From Bin5 sp965204525 (GTDB taxonomy: Bacteria > Chloroflexota > Anaerolineae > Caldilineales > Caldilineaceae), in NCBI GenBank assembly GCA_965204525.1, contig OZ241994.1, forward strand, positions 1,240,001 to 1,304,000: a DNA stretch of 64,000 nt, read 5' to 3'. Both the position numbers and the translations under genes were made by a program. The notes under the pieces are model-generated. The model had not been told where the DNA came from and ran no database searches. It saw only the letters and a list, made by a program, of their open reading frames with translations. Numbering within the stretch: position 1 is the stretch's first letter; every line of letters starts with the position of its first letter. Of the stretch, positions 8,160-16,753 are shown piece after piece.

Positions 8160-8869
8160 AGCCGCAGCTCCTGGCCCGCAAGGTAGCGCTGGGGGTGTGA
8201 GAGGGTGTGGCCGGGGAGGTAGAGGGTGATGTCGCCGGCGCCGTAGACACGCCAGTCCTGGGCCGACCCTTTACTGATCATGGCGGTCTCTTCGTCGATG
8301 CCAACAAGCGTTGCATTGGGCAGGACTCCACGCAGGCGTTCGGCCCATCCCTGTCCGAAGGTGTTGTGATGGGGCAGGACGATGGCGCCGGGGATGAGTC
8401 CAAGGCCGGCTGCAGTACCTTGGCCGTGCGGGTCGTTGAGATGCTCGCAGAGGACCATGGCGCCGGCGCTGCTTCCGGCCAGCACGGCGCCGCTGGCGTA
8501 GGCCGTGAGCATGGCCGACCAGGCGGGCGAGTCGCGAAGCGTTTCGCACAGATAACCGGGGAACCCACCCAGCAGATATATCAGTTTCGCTTCGGACACG
8601 GCTTCGACTACGTTCGAATCTGCGGCCGAGGTGCGATCGACCAGAGGGACGACCTGGACGTTGGTCGCGCCCAGGCTGGTGAACCAGCGGCGGCCGTTTT
8701 CGCCGGCGCGGCGGTGGTTGTTGTCAGGCGCGGCGGCGGTGGGGATTATGGCTATGGGAGTGTCGAGGCCTCCGGCCAGTTCGATGCTGAGGTGGTCGGG
8801 GGCGGCCATTTGGCCGCCGAATTCTGAGCCGCCTGCGAGGAGTAGGTTACCTGCTTCCACTGTACTCAA
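8144..8869 (-). CDS. Peptidase S51 / cyanophycinase-like (type 1 glutamine amidotransferase fold)
   Basis: 241 residues, cytoplasmic. The nucleophile elbow is AGSSAGAM with Ser134 as predicted nucleophile; a glycine-rich LLGGFPG segment at 99-105 and HH at about 167 fit the S51 fold. Family members are dipeptidase E (Asp-X dipeptides) and cyanophycinases. The start is uncertain: the TTG at 8869 is only two bases from GGAG, and a GTG at 8860 is better spaced. It is the last gene of a sugar ABC operon (72 bases after the permease), an unusual partner that hints at an aspartyl- or peptide-linked imported substrate. Confidence 0.8.
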   Translation of the reverse strand: MSTVEAGNLLLAGGSEFGGQMAAPDHLSIELAGGLDTPIAIIPTAAAPDNNHRRAGENGRRWFTSLGATNVQVVPLVDRTSAADSNVVEAVSEAKLIYLLGGFPGYLCETLRDSPAWSAMLTAYASGAVLAGSSAGAMVLCEHLNDPHGQGTAAGLGLIPGAIVLPHHNTFGQGWAERLRGVLPNATLVGIDEETAMISKGSAQDWRVYGAGDITLYLPGHTLSHPQRYLAGQELRLDPPD

Positions 8870-8941
8870 TTCTCCAATCTGTTTGCGGGTATGGGGAGCT
8901 GTGCTCTCGATAGCTGCGAGCCCTTCGCGACCGAATTTCTC

Positions 8942-9817
8942 TTACCCCTTCACAGCGCCGGCCGTCAGGCCGGAAACGATGTACCTCTGCATCGCGAGGT
9001 AAAAGACCACGGGCAGCACTGAGAAGACGAGCCCGGCGGCCATGTACTGTTCCACCGGCGTCTGGGCGATCGCTTTGAGCGTGGAAAGGCCTACTGAGGC
9101 CGGCATGAAATCGCCGCTGCTGAGCATGATACCGGCGTAGAGATATTCATTCCAGGCAAAGAAGAAGGCGACGACCGCAACTGCCGCCAGGCCGGGCGCG
9201 GACAGCGGCAGGACGATTCGCCAAAGTGCGCCCAACTCAGTGCAGCCGTCCACGACCGAGGCGTCGAGCACTTCCGCCGGGACGTTGTCGAAGACACCTT
9301 TCAGAATCCAGATACAGATAGGGAGAATGAATGCGGCATCGATCAGGGCAAGAGAGGGAATGCTGTTGAGCATGTTGAGACGGCGATAGAGGATATAGAG
9401 AGGAATCAGGATCAGGACTTCGGGGAGCATCTGGGTCACCAGCAGGAACAGGCCGAACAGGTTGCGACCCGGCCAGCGCAAGTTGGAGAGCGCAAAGGCG
9501 CCCAGCACGGAGAGAGCCATGCAGAGCAGCATCGTCATGACGGCGATGAGGAAAGAGTTGCGCAGCCACCTCGCAATCGGGTGTTCGCTGAACAGCTCGG
9601 CAAACTGATCGAAGTAAAGCTCCTGAGGCAGCAGCGGAGGCGGAAAGTGCAGGATGTACTTGCTTGGTTGAAAGGTGCTAATCATCATCCAGTAGACCGG
9701 GAAAACGATGATTAAGGAGACGACAGCCACAGTGAGATAGAGCAGCGTGCTGTTTATCAGGCGTTGAACGGGGCGTCTGGACGTAGCTCTGCGGCTTTCC
9801 TCAACTTGGGCAACCAT
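8942..9817 (-). CDS. Carbohydrate ABC transporter permease (MalG type)
   Basis: 291 residues with six predicted membrane spans; the first is at about 24-45 after a basic N-terminus. The EAA loop is at about 184-205 (LDASVVDGC...IVLPL). It starts one base after the stop of the MalF-type permease gene, so translation is coupled. It forms the permease pair of the second CUT1 importer. Confidence 0.92.
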   Translation of the reverse strand: MVAQVEESRRATSRRPVQRLINSTLLYLTVAVVSLIIVFPVYWMMISTFQPSKYILHFPPPLLPQELYFDQFAELFSEHPIARWLRNSFLIAVMTMLLCMALSVLGAFALSNLRWPGRNLFGLFLLVTQMLPEVLILIPLYILYRRLNMLNSIPSLALIDAAFILPICIWILKGVFDNVPAEVLDASVVDGCTELGALWRIVLPLSAPGLAAVAVVAFFFAWNEYLYAGIMLSSGDFMPASVGLSTLKAIAQTPVEQYMAAGLVFSVLPVVFYLAMQRYIVSGLTAGAVKG

Positions 9818-9818
9818 T

Positions 9819-10769
9819 TCAGGCGGATTCCTGTGTGCGACGGACCTGCATCAGGATGAAGACAAGTGCTACTGCCAGTGAGACGACGAAACCGGCAACG
9901 CCAAGGGCAGTCGCGTAGGAGTAGTCGTAGAATCGAAAAGCGGTATTGAAGATGCGGATTACGATCGTTTCCGTTGTACCTGAGGGGCCGCCTCCGGTCA
10001 TCAGGAAGATGATGGTGAACTGCTTGAAAGAAAAGATGGCGGCCAGGACGACGAGAAGCTCGAGCGTTGAGCCGATCCCTGGGAGGGTCACATGCCAGAA
10101 GAGTTGCAGCCGGTTGGCCCCGTCCACGCGGGCGGCCTCGTATAGTTCCTGGGGAATCGCCTGCAAGGCTGCAAGGATCACCAGGCTGTAGAAGGGGAAC
10201 GCCTTCCAGGAGGAGATCAGCACCATCCAACCCATCGCCAACTCGGGCACTTGCAGCCACTGCGGGTTCTGGGTGACGCCGGGGAGCATCCGCGCCAGGA
10301 TGTTGACGACGCCGAACTGGGGACTGAGGATCCAGATGAAGATCATGACGACGGGCACTTCAGGGATGGCCCAGGGCATCATCAGCATGCCGCGCGCAAT
10401 AGGGCGGAACCGGAATGGCCGGTTGAAGAGAAGCGCGGTGAGCAGACCGACCGTCAGAGCGACTACGATAACAAGTGCGGTGAACAGGAGGGTGACCCGG
10501 ATGACCTTCCAGAAGGCCGGGTCGGAGAACATGCGCTCGTAGTTGTCCCATCCCACCCAAGTTGTCGCCGCGCTGGATGCCAGTTCGATGCGCGTGAAGC
10601 TGCCGTAAATGCCCTGGACAATCGGATAGACGATCAGGAGCCCTTCGTAGAGAACGATTGGGAGTGCCAGTGCGAAAGGCAGGAGATAGCGCCGGCGGAG
10701 GATGCGGGGAGGCAACTTTCTGCCGCTGGAGCGGCCCGCCAGGGCGTCTGCATCGACTCGTTCATTCAT
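9819..10769 (-). CDS. Sugar ABC transporter permease (MalF type)
   Basis: 316 residues. A basic cytoplasmic N-terminus is followed by a first span at about 29-50 and the typical large periplasmic loop with the GWDNYERMF segment. The EAA loop is at about 210-231 (YEAARVDGA...VTLPG). No strong ribosome binding site precedes the ATG at 10769. It lies 153 bases downstream of the binding-protein gene, with a hairpin in the gap. Confidence 0.92.
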   Translation of the reverse strand: MNERVDADALAGRSSGRKLPPRILRRRYLLPFALALPIVLYEGLLIVYPIVQGIYGSFTRIELASSAATTWVGWDNYERMFSDPAFWKVIRVTLLFTALVIVVALTVGLLTALLFNRPFRFRPIARGMLMMPWAIPEVPVVMIFIWILSPQFGVVNILARMLPGVTQNPQWLQVPELAMGWMVLISSWKAFPFYSLVILAALQAIPQELYEAARVDGANRLQLFWHVTLPGIGSTLELLVVLAAIFSFKQFTIIFLMTGGGPSGTTETIVIRIFNTAFRFYDYSYATALGVAGFVVSLAVALVFILMQVRRTQESA

Positions 10770-10864
10770 TGTTGAATTGATTTGGCGTCTTGCGAGAGGT
10801 GAATAAGTCCTGCCTGAGCAGGCGTAATGTTAGCCGATCGGGATTTCGTCACGTATTGGTAGAC

Positions 10865-10915
10865 GGCGAGGGGGATGTAAGAGAACTCTTCGTTCAATTC
10901 TCATCGCCCCTCGCC
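10865..10915 (-). promoter_or_regulatory. Intercistronic hairpin after the second sugar-binding-protein gene
   Basis: Long imperfect inverted repeat: outer arms GGCGAGGGG and CCCCTCGCC, continued by GAT/ATC and GAGAA/TTCTC, with a 12-base loop. It begins eight bases past the binding-protein stop. It has no T-run. Probable 3' stabiliser that lets the binding protein be made in excess of the permeases. Confidence 0.6.
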
Positions 10916-10922
10916 TTGTGCA

Positions 10923-12260
10923 CTATGAGATGCGTTCCGCCAGGTCCTCGGCCTGCACCTGTGCGATTTCCATTGCTTCCTCAACCGATTTGCCGGCATT
11001 GAGCACATCGGCGAAGTTGGTGATGACGATCTGCCCGAACTCGTTGAAATTGTAGACGAAGTCGCCGACGATATCGAAAGGCGTTACATAGTCAACGCCG
11101 AAATAGCCGGGTTTCAGCCACTCCAGGCCATCCAGGTACTCCTGCCTAGCAGCGGAAGGCTGGGCGAAGATCACGTCCTGGCAGCCTTCAACCATACGTC
11201 GGTAGTTGTCCGGCTTATACATGTAGGTGACGAACTCCATGGATTCGTCGACGACTTCGGAGTCCTTGTTGATCATCATCGGGTGGATGCGTGCAATCGA
11301 CTTATTGGTCTCCCAAGGGATGGGGGCGCTGCGGAGCTTTGGATAGAGGTCGGGGGCGTCCTTGGTAAAGGCGCCGACGGCGGCGGAGACGTAGAGACCC
11401 TGGGCCACATCGCCGTTCTGGAAGAGCCGGTAACCGGTTGGATTGTCCGCGCCCTGGGGCATGGCAACGTCATACATCTGCTTGAACAGCTTGAGGCCCT
11501 GAATGATCGGATCGGAGGTCAGCAAGGGGGTTGTGCCTTCAGCCCAGATGCCGTCGTAGGGCATGCACCACACTTCCAGCTGGAACCAGAAGTCAGAGGG
11601 TTCGCTGACCAGGTGGGTGGCGAAGAAACCGTACTTCTGTGCCTCGCGATCGGTCAGGGCGGCGCTCACTTCCACCCATTCCTGCGGAGTCGAGGCGGGC
11701 GTGATATTTGCTTCCTCGTAACGGTCCTTGTTGTAGAGAATGCCAAAAGCAACCGTAACCATATCGAGGCCGTAGAGGTTGCCGTCCTTGCGCAGCGCGT
11801 CGTGGGCGGAGCTCAGATCGGTGATGCTGTTGCGCACGAGAACGTCGTCCAGGGGGACGAGGAGGTCGGACTGGATCAGACGGGGCGCCAGTTCAGGCGT
11901 GGCCATGACGATGTCGCCGTCCAGCTGGCCGGACTGCGTACCGACAATTGTTTTGGTCGTGTACTGGTCGAATGGGATGTTTTCGGCTACGACTTCGATT
12001 TCGGTCTGGTATTCGTTGAACTCATCGACAAAGTTGTTCCATGTTTCGCCGCGATTGCCTTCTTCAAACCACCAGGACAGGTAGCGGACCCTGGTTCTCT
12101 CTGCCGGTGCGTCGGAGCCCGCCTCGCCGGCTGGCTGGGCGGCCGGGGCGCAGGCTGCAAGCAGCCCAAGTCCGGCCAACGCGCTTGCACTGCGCAGGAA
12201 GTCACGCCGGTTGAGCGTGCCGCGCCTCTGCTCTTGCTTTCGTTCAATCTGATCAGACAT
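10923..12260 (-). CDS. Extracellular solute-binding lipoprotein, family 1 (sugar ABC transporter)
   Basis: 445 residues. Twin-arginine-like NRRDFLR at 17-23, hydrophobic stretch, lipobox LLAAC with Cys37. The mature part (RYLSWWFEEGNRGETWNNFVDEFNE near the start) is typical of family-1 sugar binding proteins. The ATG at 12260 with AAGGAGG upstream was chosen over an in-frame ATG at 12299. It is first in an operon with two permeases and an S51 peptidase, behind a near-consensus promoter. Ligand unknown. Confidence 0.92.
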   Translation of the reverse strand: MSDQIERKQEQRRGTLNRRDFLRSASALAGLGLLAACAPAAQPAGEAGSDAPAERTRVRYLSWWFEEGNRGETWNNFVDEFNEYQTEIEVVAENIPFDQYTTKTIVGTQSGQLDGDIVMATPELAPRLIQSDLLVPLDDVLVRNSITDLSSAHDALRKDGNLYGLDMVTVAFGILYNKDRYEEANITPASTPQEWVEVSAALTDREAQKYGFFATHLVSEPSDFWFQLEVWCMPYDGIWAEGTTPLLTSDPIIQGLKLFKQMYDVAMPQGADNPTGYRLFQNGDVAQGLYVSAAVGAFTKDAPDLYPKLRSAPIPWETNKSIARIHPMMINKDSEVVDESMEFVTYMYKPDNYRRMVEGCQDVIFAQPSAARQEYLDGLEWLKPGYFGVDYVTPFDIVGDFVYNFNEFGQIVITNFADVLNAGKSVEEAMEIAQVQAEDLAERIS

Positions 12261-12389
12261 TTCTGCAAGCCTCCTTGATTGTTTCGCTGCCCCAGGCAAG
12301 ACACAGGTAGAGGAGAGAGTGAAGAGAAGTGAGGAGAGAGAAATGACACCGGCTCCTGCTCACGCCTCGACTCTGCGGCTCCGACTGGA

Positions 12390-12418
12390 ACTATAAACGT
12401 CATTATATTTAGTGTCAA
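12390..12418 (-). promoter_or_regulatory. Sigma70-like promoter of the second sugar ABC operon
   Basis: Minus strand: -35 TTGACA, 17-base spacer, -10 TATAGT, about 130 bases before the ATG. The spacer is AT-rich with a partial dyad (ACTA...TAGT), a possible operator. The remainder of the 315-base gap 12261-12575 contains no gene and no clear terminator for gcvP. Confidence 0.65.
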
Positions 12419-12575
12419 CCACGATCGCGCATCGCCGATGTGGCAAAACGCAGCGCAGGCGTTCATTCAGAATCCGCCGGAAATGGAACGGCCTGCCCCT
12501 CTCAAGTCTGATCTGCGGGGCGAGGCCTGACATTGAACTGGCAGCGATTTTGATTCACACCGATTGCAGCTGTGT

Positions 12576-15500
12576 CTAAGCGTAGCTTTCCAGGGGTGGG
12601 CAGGCGCAAACCAGGTTGCGGTCGCCGTACGTGTTGTCGATGCGGCTGACTGCGGGCCAGAATTTGTTTTCTCGCACCCAGTTGGCGGGGAAGGCGGCGG
12701 TTCCGCGGCTGTAGACGCGATCCCACTGATCGGCAGTGACCTGGTCGGCTGTGTGAGGGGCGTGGTGGAGGGGCGAGTCCTCGGGGCTGATTCTGCCGTC
12801 CTGAACGGCCTGGATTTCTTCCCGGATAGCGAGCATGGCGGCGCAGAAGCGGTCGAGCTCATCCTTCGATTCGCTTTCTGTGGGCTCGATCATGAGCGTG
12901 CCGGCGACGGGGAAGGACATGGTGGGGGCGTGGAAGCCGAAGTCGATGAGGCGTTTGGCGATGTCGTCGACCTGGAGGCTGTGATCCTTAAGGAAACGCG
13001 TGTCGATGATGCATTCGTGGGCCACACGGCCCTGAGCCCCCTTGTAGAGGACGGGGTAGACGGGTTCGAGGCGGGCGGCGATGTAGTTGGCGTTGAGGAT
13101 GGCGATGCGGGTGGCTTCAGTCAGGCCGGCGCCGCCCATCATGGCTATGTAGGCGTAGGAGATGGGCAGGATGGCGGCGCTGCCCCAGGGCGCGGCCGAT
13201 ACGGCGCCGATGGCGCTTGGGCCACCGATGCCAGGCACAACTGCGTGGCCTGGGAGGAAGGGCGCGAGATGTTCGGCGACGCAGATCGGTCCCATTCCGG
13301 GTCCGCCGCCGCCGTGAGGGATACAGAAGGTCTTGTGCAGGTTGAGGTGGCAGACGTCGGCGCCCATGTCCCCGGGCCGGCAGAGACCGACCTGGGCATT
13401 CATGTTGGCGCCGTCCATATAGACCTGGCCGCCATGGAGGTGGACGAGGTCGCAGACTTCCTGGATGGCTTCTTCGAAGACACCGTGCGTGCTGGGATAG
13501 GTGACCATGAGCGCGGCGAGCTGCTGGCTGTGCTGTTCAGCTTTGGCTTTGAGGTCGGGCACGTCGATGTTGCCGTCTTCGTCGCAGCGGACGACGACAA
13601 CCTTCATGCCGGCCATCACAGCGCTGGCAGGGTTGGTGCCGTGGGCGGAGGAGGGGATGAGACAGATGTCGCGATGATCTTCGCCGCGGCTGAGGTGCAA
13701 AGCCCGGATCGCGAGCAGCCCGGCGTACTCGCCCTGGGAGCCGGCATTGGGCTGGAATGAGACGGCGGCGAATCCGGTAATTTCGGCCAAAGCCTGTGCG
13801 AGGCGGTCAAAAAGTTCGAGGTAGCCCTGTGCCTGCTCCAGGGGGGCGAAAGGGTGGAGTCCGCTGAACTGGGGCCAGGTGACAGGGATCATCTCCGCGG
13901 TGGCGTTCAGTTTCATGGTGCAGGAGCCGAGGGGGATCATGGAGTGGGCGAGGGAGAGATCCCGGTTCTGCAGCTTGGTGATGTAGCGCAGCATCTCGGT
14001 TTCCGACTTCATGGTGTTGAAGATCGGATGGGTCAGGTAGGAGCTTTTGCGGGCGAAGGGCTCGGAATAGTCGAGAGCGATCTCGCTGGCGAGCGCGGCC
14101 AGGTCGGGGCCGATGGCGTTCGGCCGACCATCCTGAATTGCTGAAGCAGATTCCGGCCGCGAGGCCCTGCCGAATATATCTAGCAGAGCTTCCAGCTCGG
14201 CGACGGTGGTCTTTTCGTCGAGAGAGATGCCGACCGCTCCGTCCTGGTACAAGCGCAGGTTGAGGTGATGTGCGGCGGCGGCGCGGCGGAGCTCGTTCTG
14301 TGTGCGAGGTCCGCCGTCGATCTTCAGCGTGTCGAAGAGGGGACCGGAACCAGATTGCGTGATGTGGTAACCCAGTTTGTGCAGCTCGGAGGCGAGAATA
14401 AAAGTCAGGAGCTGAATCCGCTGGGCGATTTTTTTGAGGCCGGCGGGACCGTGGTAAACGGCGTACATTGAGGCCATGATCGCCAGGAGTACCTGGGCGG
14501 TGCAGATGTTGCTGGTGGCCTTGTCGCGGCGGATATGTTGTTCCCGGGTCTGGAGGGCAAGACGGAGAGCCGTCCTGCCCTGGGCGTCCTGGGAGACGCC
14601 GACGAGGCGGCCGGGCATCTGTCGTTTAAGCTGATCGCGAGTGGCCATGAAAGCGGCATGGGGGCCGCCGTAGCCCATGGGCACGCCAAAGCGCTGGGCG
14701 CTGCCGACGGCGATGTCGGCGCCCCATTCGCCCGGGGGCGCGAGCAGGGTCAGGGCCAGGAGATCGGTGGCGACTACGACCTGGGCGCCGGCGGCGCGAG
14801 CCTCTTCGACCAGGCCGCGGTAGTCAATGACGGTACCTTCGGTGTCTGGGTATTGTAAGAGGATGCCGAAGGTATCGGAGTCCGGGCGGAACTTGCTATG
14901 GTCGCCGACGATGATCTTGTAGCCCAAGGGTTCGGCGCGGACTTTGATGGTGTCGATGGTCTGGGGATGGACCTTTTCGGAGACAAAGAAGGTGTTCGCT
15001 GAGGCGCCTCGTTTCTGAACGCGCTTGCACATCATCATGGCCTCGGCGGCGGCGGTGGCTTCGTCAAGGAGGGAGGCGTTGGCGATGTCGAGGGCTGTGA
15101 GGTCGGAAACCATTGTTTGGAAGTTGAGCAGGGCTTCCAGACGCCCCTGTGCGATTTCAGCCTGATATGGCGTGTACTGGGTGTACCAGCCGGGACTTTC
15201 GAGGACGTTGCGGAGGATGACGGGCGGCGTAATGGTGTCGTAGTAGCCCATGCCGATAAAGGAGCGGAAGAGCTGGTTGCGTCCGGCGAATTCCGCCATT
15301 TCGGCCAGAATGTCCGATTCGGGGCGCGGCCCAGGGAGGGCGAGCGGGCGCTGGAGTCGAATCGGGGCAGGTATGGTCTGGTCGATCAGTTGGTCGAGGG
15401 AATCCACGCCGACAGTTTGCAGCATCGCCTCCTGCTCGTCGTGGTCCGGCCCCAAGTGACGAGGCACGAAGGCATCTGTGCGTTGGAGCAGGCCATCCCG

Positions 15501-15614
15501 ACCATTCTGGGTCGCGGCGGGTTCCGCGAGTTGCCGGGCGATACTGGCCTTGGCGGCATGGCCGAGGCCGTTGCCCGCGGCTTTGGACGGGGCTGCGTGG
15601 AATTGCGAGCTCAT
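12576..15614 (-). CDS. gcvP: Glycine dehydrogenase (decarboxylating), P-protein
   Basis: 1012 residues; the fused single-chain P-protein, slightly longer than the usual 950-960 because of about 45 low-complexity N-terminal residues. It decarboxylates glycine using PLP and passes the aminomethyl group to the lipoyl arm of GcvH. The PLP-lysine motif LHKTFCIPHGGGGPG is at about residue 760, and the N-terminal RHLGPD signature is present. The ATG at 15614 has GGAGGG upstream; the open frame continuing to 15758 runs into the riboswitch expression platform and is not coding. gcvT and gcvH are not adjacent. Expression should be glycine-controlled through the leader at 15694-15990. Confidence 0.97.
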   Translation of the reverse strand: MSSQFHAAPSKAAGNGLGHAAKASIARQLAEPAATQNGRDGLLQRTDAFVPRHLGPDHDEQEAMLQTVGVDSLDQLIDQTIPAPIRLQRPLALPGPRPESDILAEMAEFAGRNQLFRSFIGMGYYDTITPPVILRNVLESPGWYTQYTPYQAEIAQGRLEALLNFQTMVSDLTALDIANASLLDEATAAAEAMMMCKRVQKRGASANTFFVSEKVHPQTIDTIKVRAEPLGYKIIVGDHSKFRPDSDTFGILLQYPDTEGTVIDYRGLVEEARAAGAQVVVATDLLALTLLAPPGEWGADIAVGSAQRFGVPMGYGGPHAAFMATRDQLKRQMPGRLVGVSQDAQGRTALRLALQTREQHIRRDKATSNICTAQVLLAIMASMYAVYHGPAGLKKIAQRIQLLTFILASELHKLGYHITQSGSGPLFDTLKIDGGPRTQNELRRAAAAHHLNLRLYQDGAVGISLDEKTTVAELEALLDIFGRASRPESASAIQDGRPNAIGPDLAALASEIALDYSEPFARKSSYLTHPIFNTMKSETEMLRYITKLQNRDLSLAHSMIPLGSCTMKLNATAEMIPVTWPQFSGLHPFAPLEQAQGYLELFDRLAQALAEITGFAAVSFQPNAGSQGEYAGLLAIRALHLSRGEDHRDICLIPSSAHGTNPASAVMAGMKVVVVRCDEDGNIDVPDLKAKAEQHSQQLAALMVTYPSTHGVFEEAIQEVCDLVHLHGGQVYMDGANMNAQVGLCRPGDMGADVCHLNLHKTFCIPHGGGGPGMGPICVAEHLAPFLPGHAVVPGIGGPSAIGAVSAAPWGSAAILPISYAYIAMMGGAGLTEATRIAILNANYIAARLEPVYPVLYKGAQGRVAHECIIDTRFLKDHSLQVDDIAKRLIDFGFHAPTMSFPVAGTLMIEPTESESKDELDRFCAAMLAIREEIQAVQDGRISPEDSPLHHAPHTADQVTADQWDRVYSRGTAAFPANWVRENKFWPAVSRIDNTYGDRNLVCACPPLESYA

Positions 15615-15693
15615 GGTTCCCTCCTTTGGTCTCCGCCCCACTCTTGGGCCGCCTTCGCTGTGGCGGCCGCAGTGAGAACACCATTTTCCGGAA

Positions 15694-15726
15694 AGAAAAA
15701 ACGGGCATCTCAAAAGAGTGCCCGTT
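15694..15726 (-). terminator. Intrinsic terminator in the gcvP leader
   Basis: Minus-strand stem AACGGGCA/TGCCCGTT with a further CTC/GAG closing a TTTT loop, followed by a run of T residues. It lies between the glycine aptamers and gcvP, so it is the expression platform: read-through would be expected when glycine is bound. Confidence 0.85.
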
Positions 15727-15990
15727 GCCTCTGTCCTTGACCTGAGAGATTGACGCACACCGTCGTGCTGTGAGGGTGGAACCGGGGAGGTTTTCTCCTG
15801 TCCTCACCTGTTTTGGCCGGCGTGCGATTGCCCCGTCGGTGGCCGCCGAAAACCTGTTTGGCGACGCTTTCCAAAGGTGCCGTATCGCGACGATCCTTTT
15901 GCCTGAGAGTGTGACCGGGCAGGTTGGGTCGTCCTGCCGGCTTGCCCCTTCGGCGCTTCGAGTGTGAAGTCTCTCTCGTCGCGCGTCAGC
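15727..15990 (-). promoter_or_regulatory. Tandem glycine riboswitch
   Basis: Two aptamer-like domains on the minus strand. The first (about 15886-15983) is closed by a perfect CGCGACGA/TCGTCGCG stem and carries GAGAGAC, CGCCGAAGGGGCAA and TCTCAGGCAAAAGGA, the conserved glycine aptamer core. The second (about 15728-15812) carries GGACAGGAGAAA and CTCTCAGGTCAAGGACAGAG; it is more divergent in its P3 region. Family: Rfam glycine riboswitch by motif recognition. Its position upstream of gcvP fits the usual ON-switch for glycine cleavage. Confidence 0.92.
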
Positions 15991-16021
15991 AAGTATTCAG
16001 TTGCTAACTCTGACGCGGGCC

Positions 16022-16050
16022 ATTATATCTCAGGCCTTGATTTCGCGCAA
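16022..16050 (-). promoter_or_regulatory. Promoter of the gcvP riboswitch transcript
   Basis: Minus strand: -35 TTGCGC, 17-base spacer, perfect -10 TATAAT, with the riboswitch starting about 30 bases downstream. It sits back to back with a rsmD promoter. Confidence 0.6.
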
Positions 16051-16081
16051 TTGTCAGAAATCGCGTGATCGCAACTATAAT
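16051..16081 (+). promoter_or_regulatory. Candidate promoter for rsmD
   Basis: TTGTCA at 16051-16056 and a perfect TATAAT at 16076-16081, with a 19-base spacer that is longer than ideal; 80 bases before the start codon. Confidence 0.45.
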
Positions 16082-16161
16082 CCTGTGACGCGACATCTGG
16101 CTGGCGCCAACCCGTTCAGGGGGCAAGAGGCCGGCTTAAAGGAATTCGGATTTCGTTGGCT

Positions 16162-16722
16162 ATGCGAGTTATTTCAGGGAGCGCCAGAGGGCACAGGCTA
16201 CAGTCGGTTCCAGGGGACGGCACGCGTCCGATCACCGACCGGGCGAAGGAGGCCCTTTTTTCGATTCTGGGAAACTGGATCGAGGGGCGATACGTACTGG
16301 ATCTGTTTGGGGGCACCGGCGCGGTGGGCATTGAAGCGTTGAGCCGGGGGGCGGAGCACGTCTTTTTTGTTGACCGAAGTCGCGCGGCGGTTCGCACGAT
16401 ACTGCAGAATCTGACTCATTGCAGAGTGGCTGAAAGTGCGACCGTTGCGAGACGTGACAGCTTCGACTTCATCGAGAAGTTTGAGGGCGAGCCGTTTGAC
16501 CTGATCTACATCGCGCCTCCTCAGTACCGGGAGCTATGGAAGAAGGCGTTGGAGGCGGTCGATGCCAGTGGAGAGCTGTTGGTAGAGGATAGCGTCGTCA
16601 TCGTCCAGATCGACCCGCACGAAGAGGCGCCAGTCACACTCGATATACTGATCGAGTTCGACAGACGCCGCTACGGTTCGGTGTTGCTCATCTTTTATGA
16701 AGTTGCCGAAGCCGCGGAGTAA
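16162..16722 (+). CDS. rsmD: 16S rRNA (guanine966-N2)-methyltransferase RsmD-like
   Basis: 186 residues, cytoplasmic. It transfers a methyl group from SAM to G966 of 16S rRNA in the family prototype. The N-terminal MRVISGSARG and TRPITDRAKEALF segments and the SAM-binding motif LDLFGGTGAVGIEALSRGA (46-64) are diagnostic. The catalytic motif IV, normally (D/N)PPY, reads IAPPQY at 117-122, so the acidic/amide residue is replaced by Ala. The ATG at 16162 is chosen because family members begin MR(V/I)I; a TTG six bases earlier is the alternative. Confidence 0.9.
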   Translation: MRVISGSARGHRLQSVPGDGTRPITDRAKEALFSILGNWIEGRYVLDLFGGTGAVGIEALSRGAEHVFFVDRSRAAVRTILQNLTHCRVAESATVARRDSFDFIEKFEGEPFDLIYIAPPQYRELWKKALEAVDASGELLVEDSVVIVQIDPHEEAPVTLDILIEFDRRRYGSVLLIFYEVAEAAE

Positions 16723-16753
16723 CCTGCGAGCGGCGGCGGCAGACCCCTCACAA

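Noticed and set aside
12564..13760. 398-residue plus-strand frame opposite gcvP
   Set aside because: Antisense shadow of a conserved P-protein with intact PLP motif.
15615..15758. N-terminal extension of gcvP to 15758
   Set aside because: It would cover the intrinsic terminator of the riboswitch, and a well-placed GGAGG precedes the ATG at 15614.
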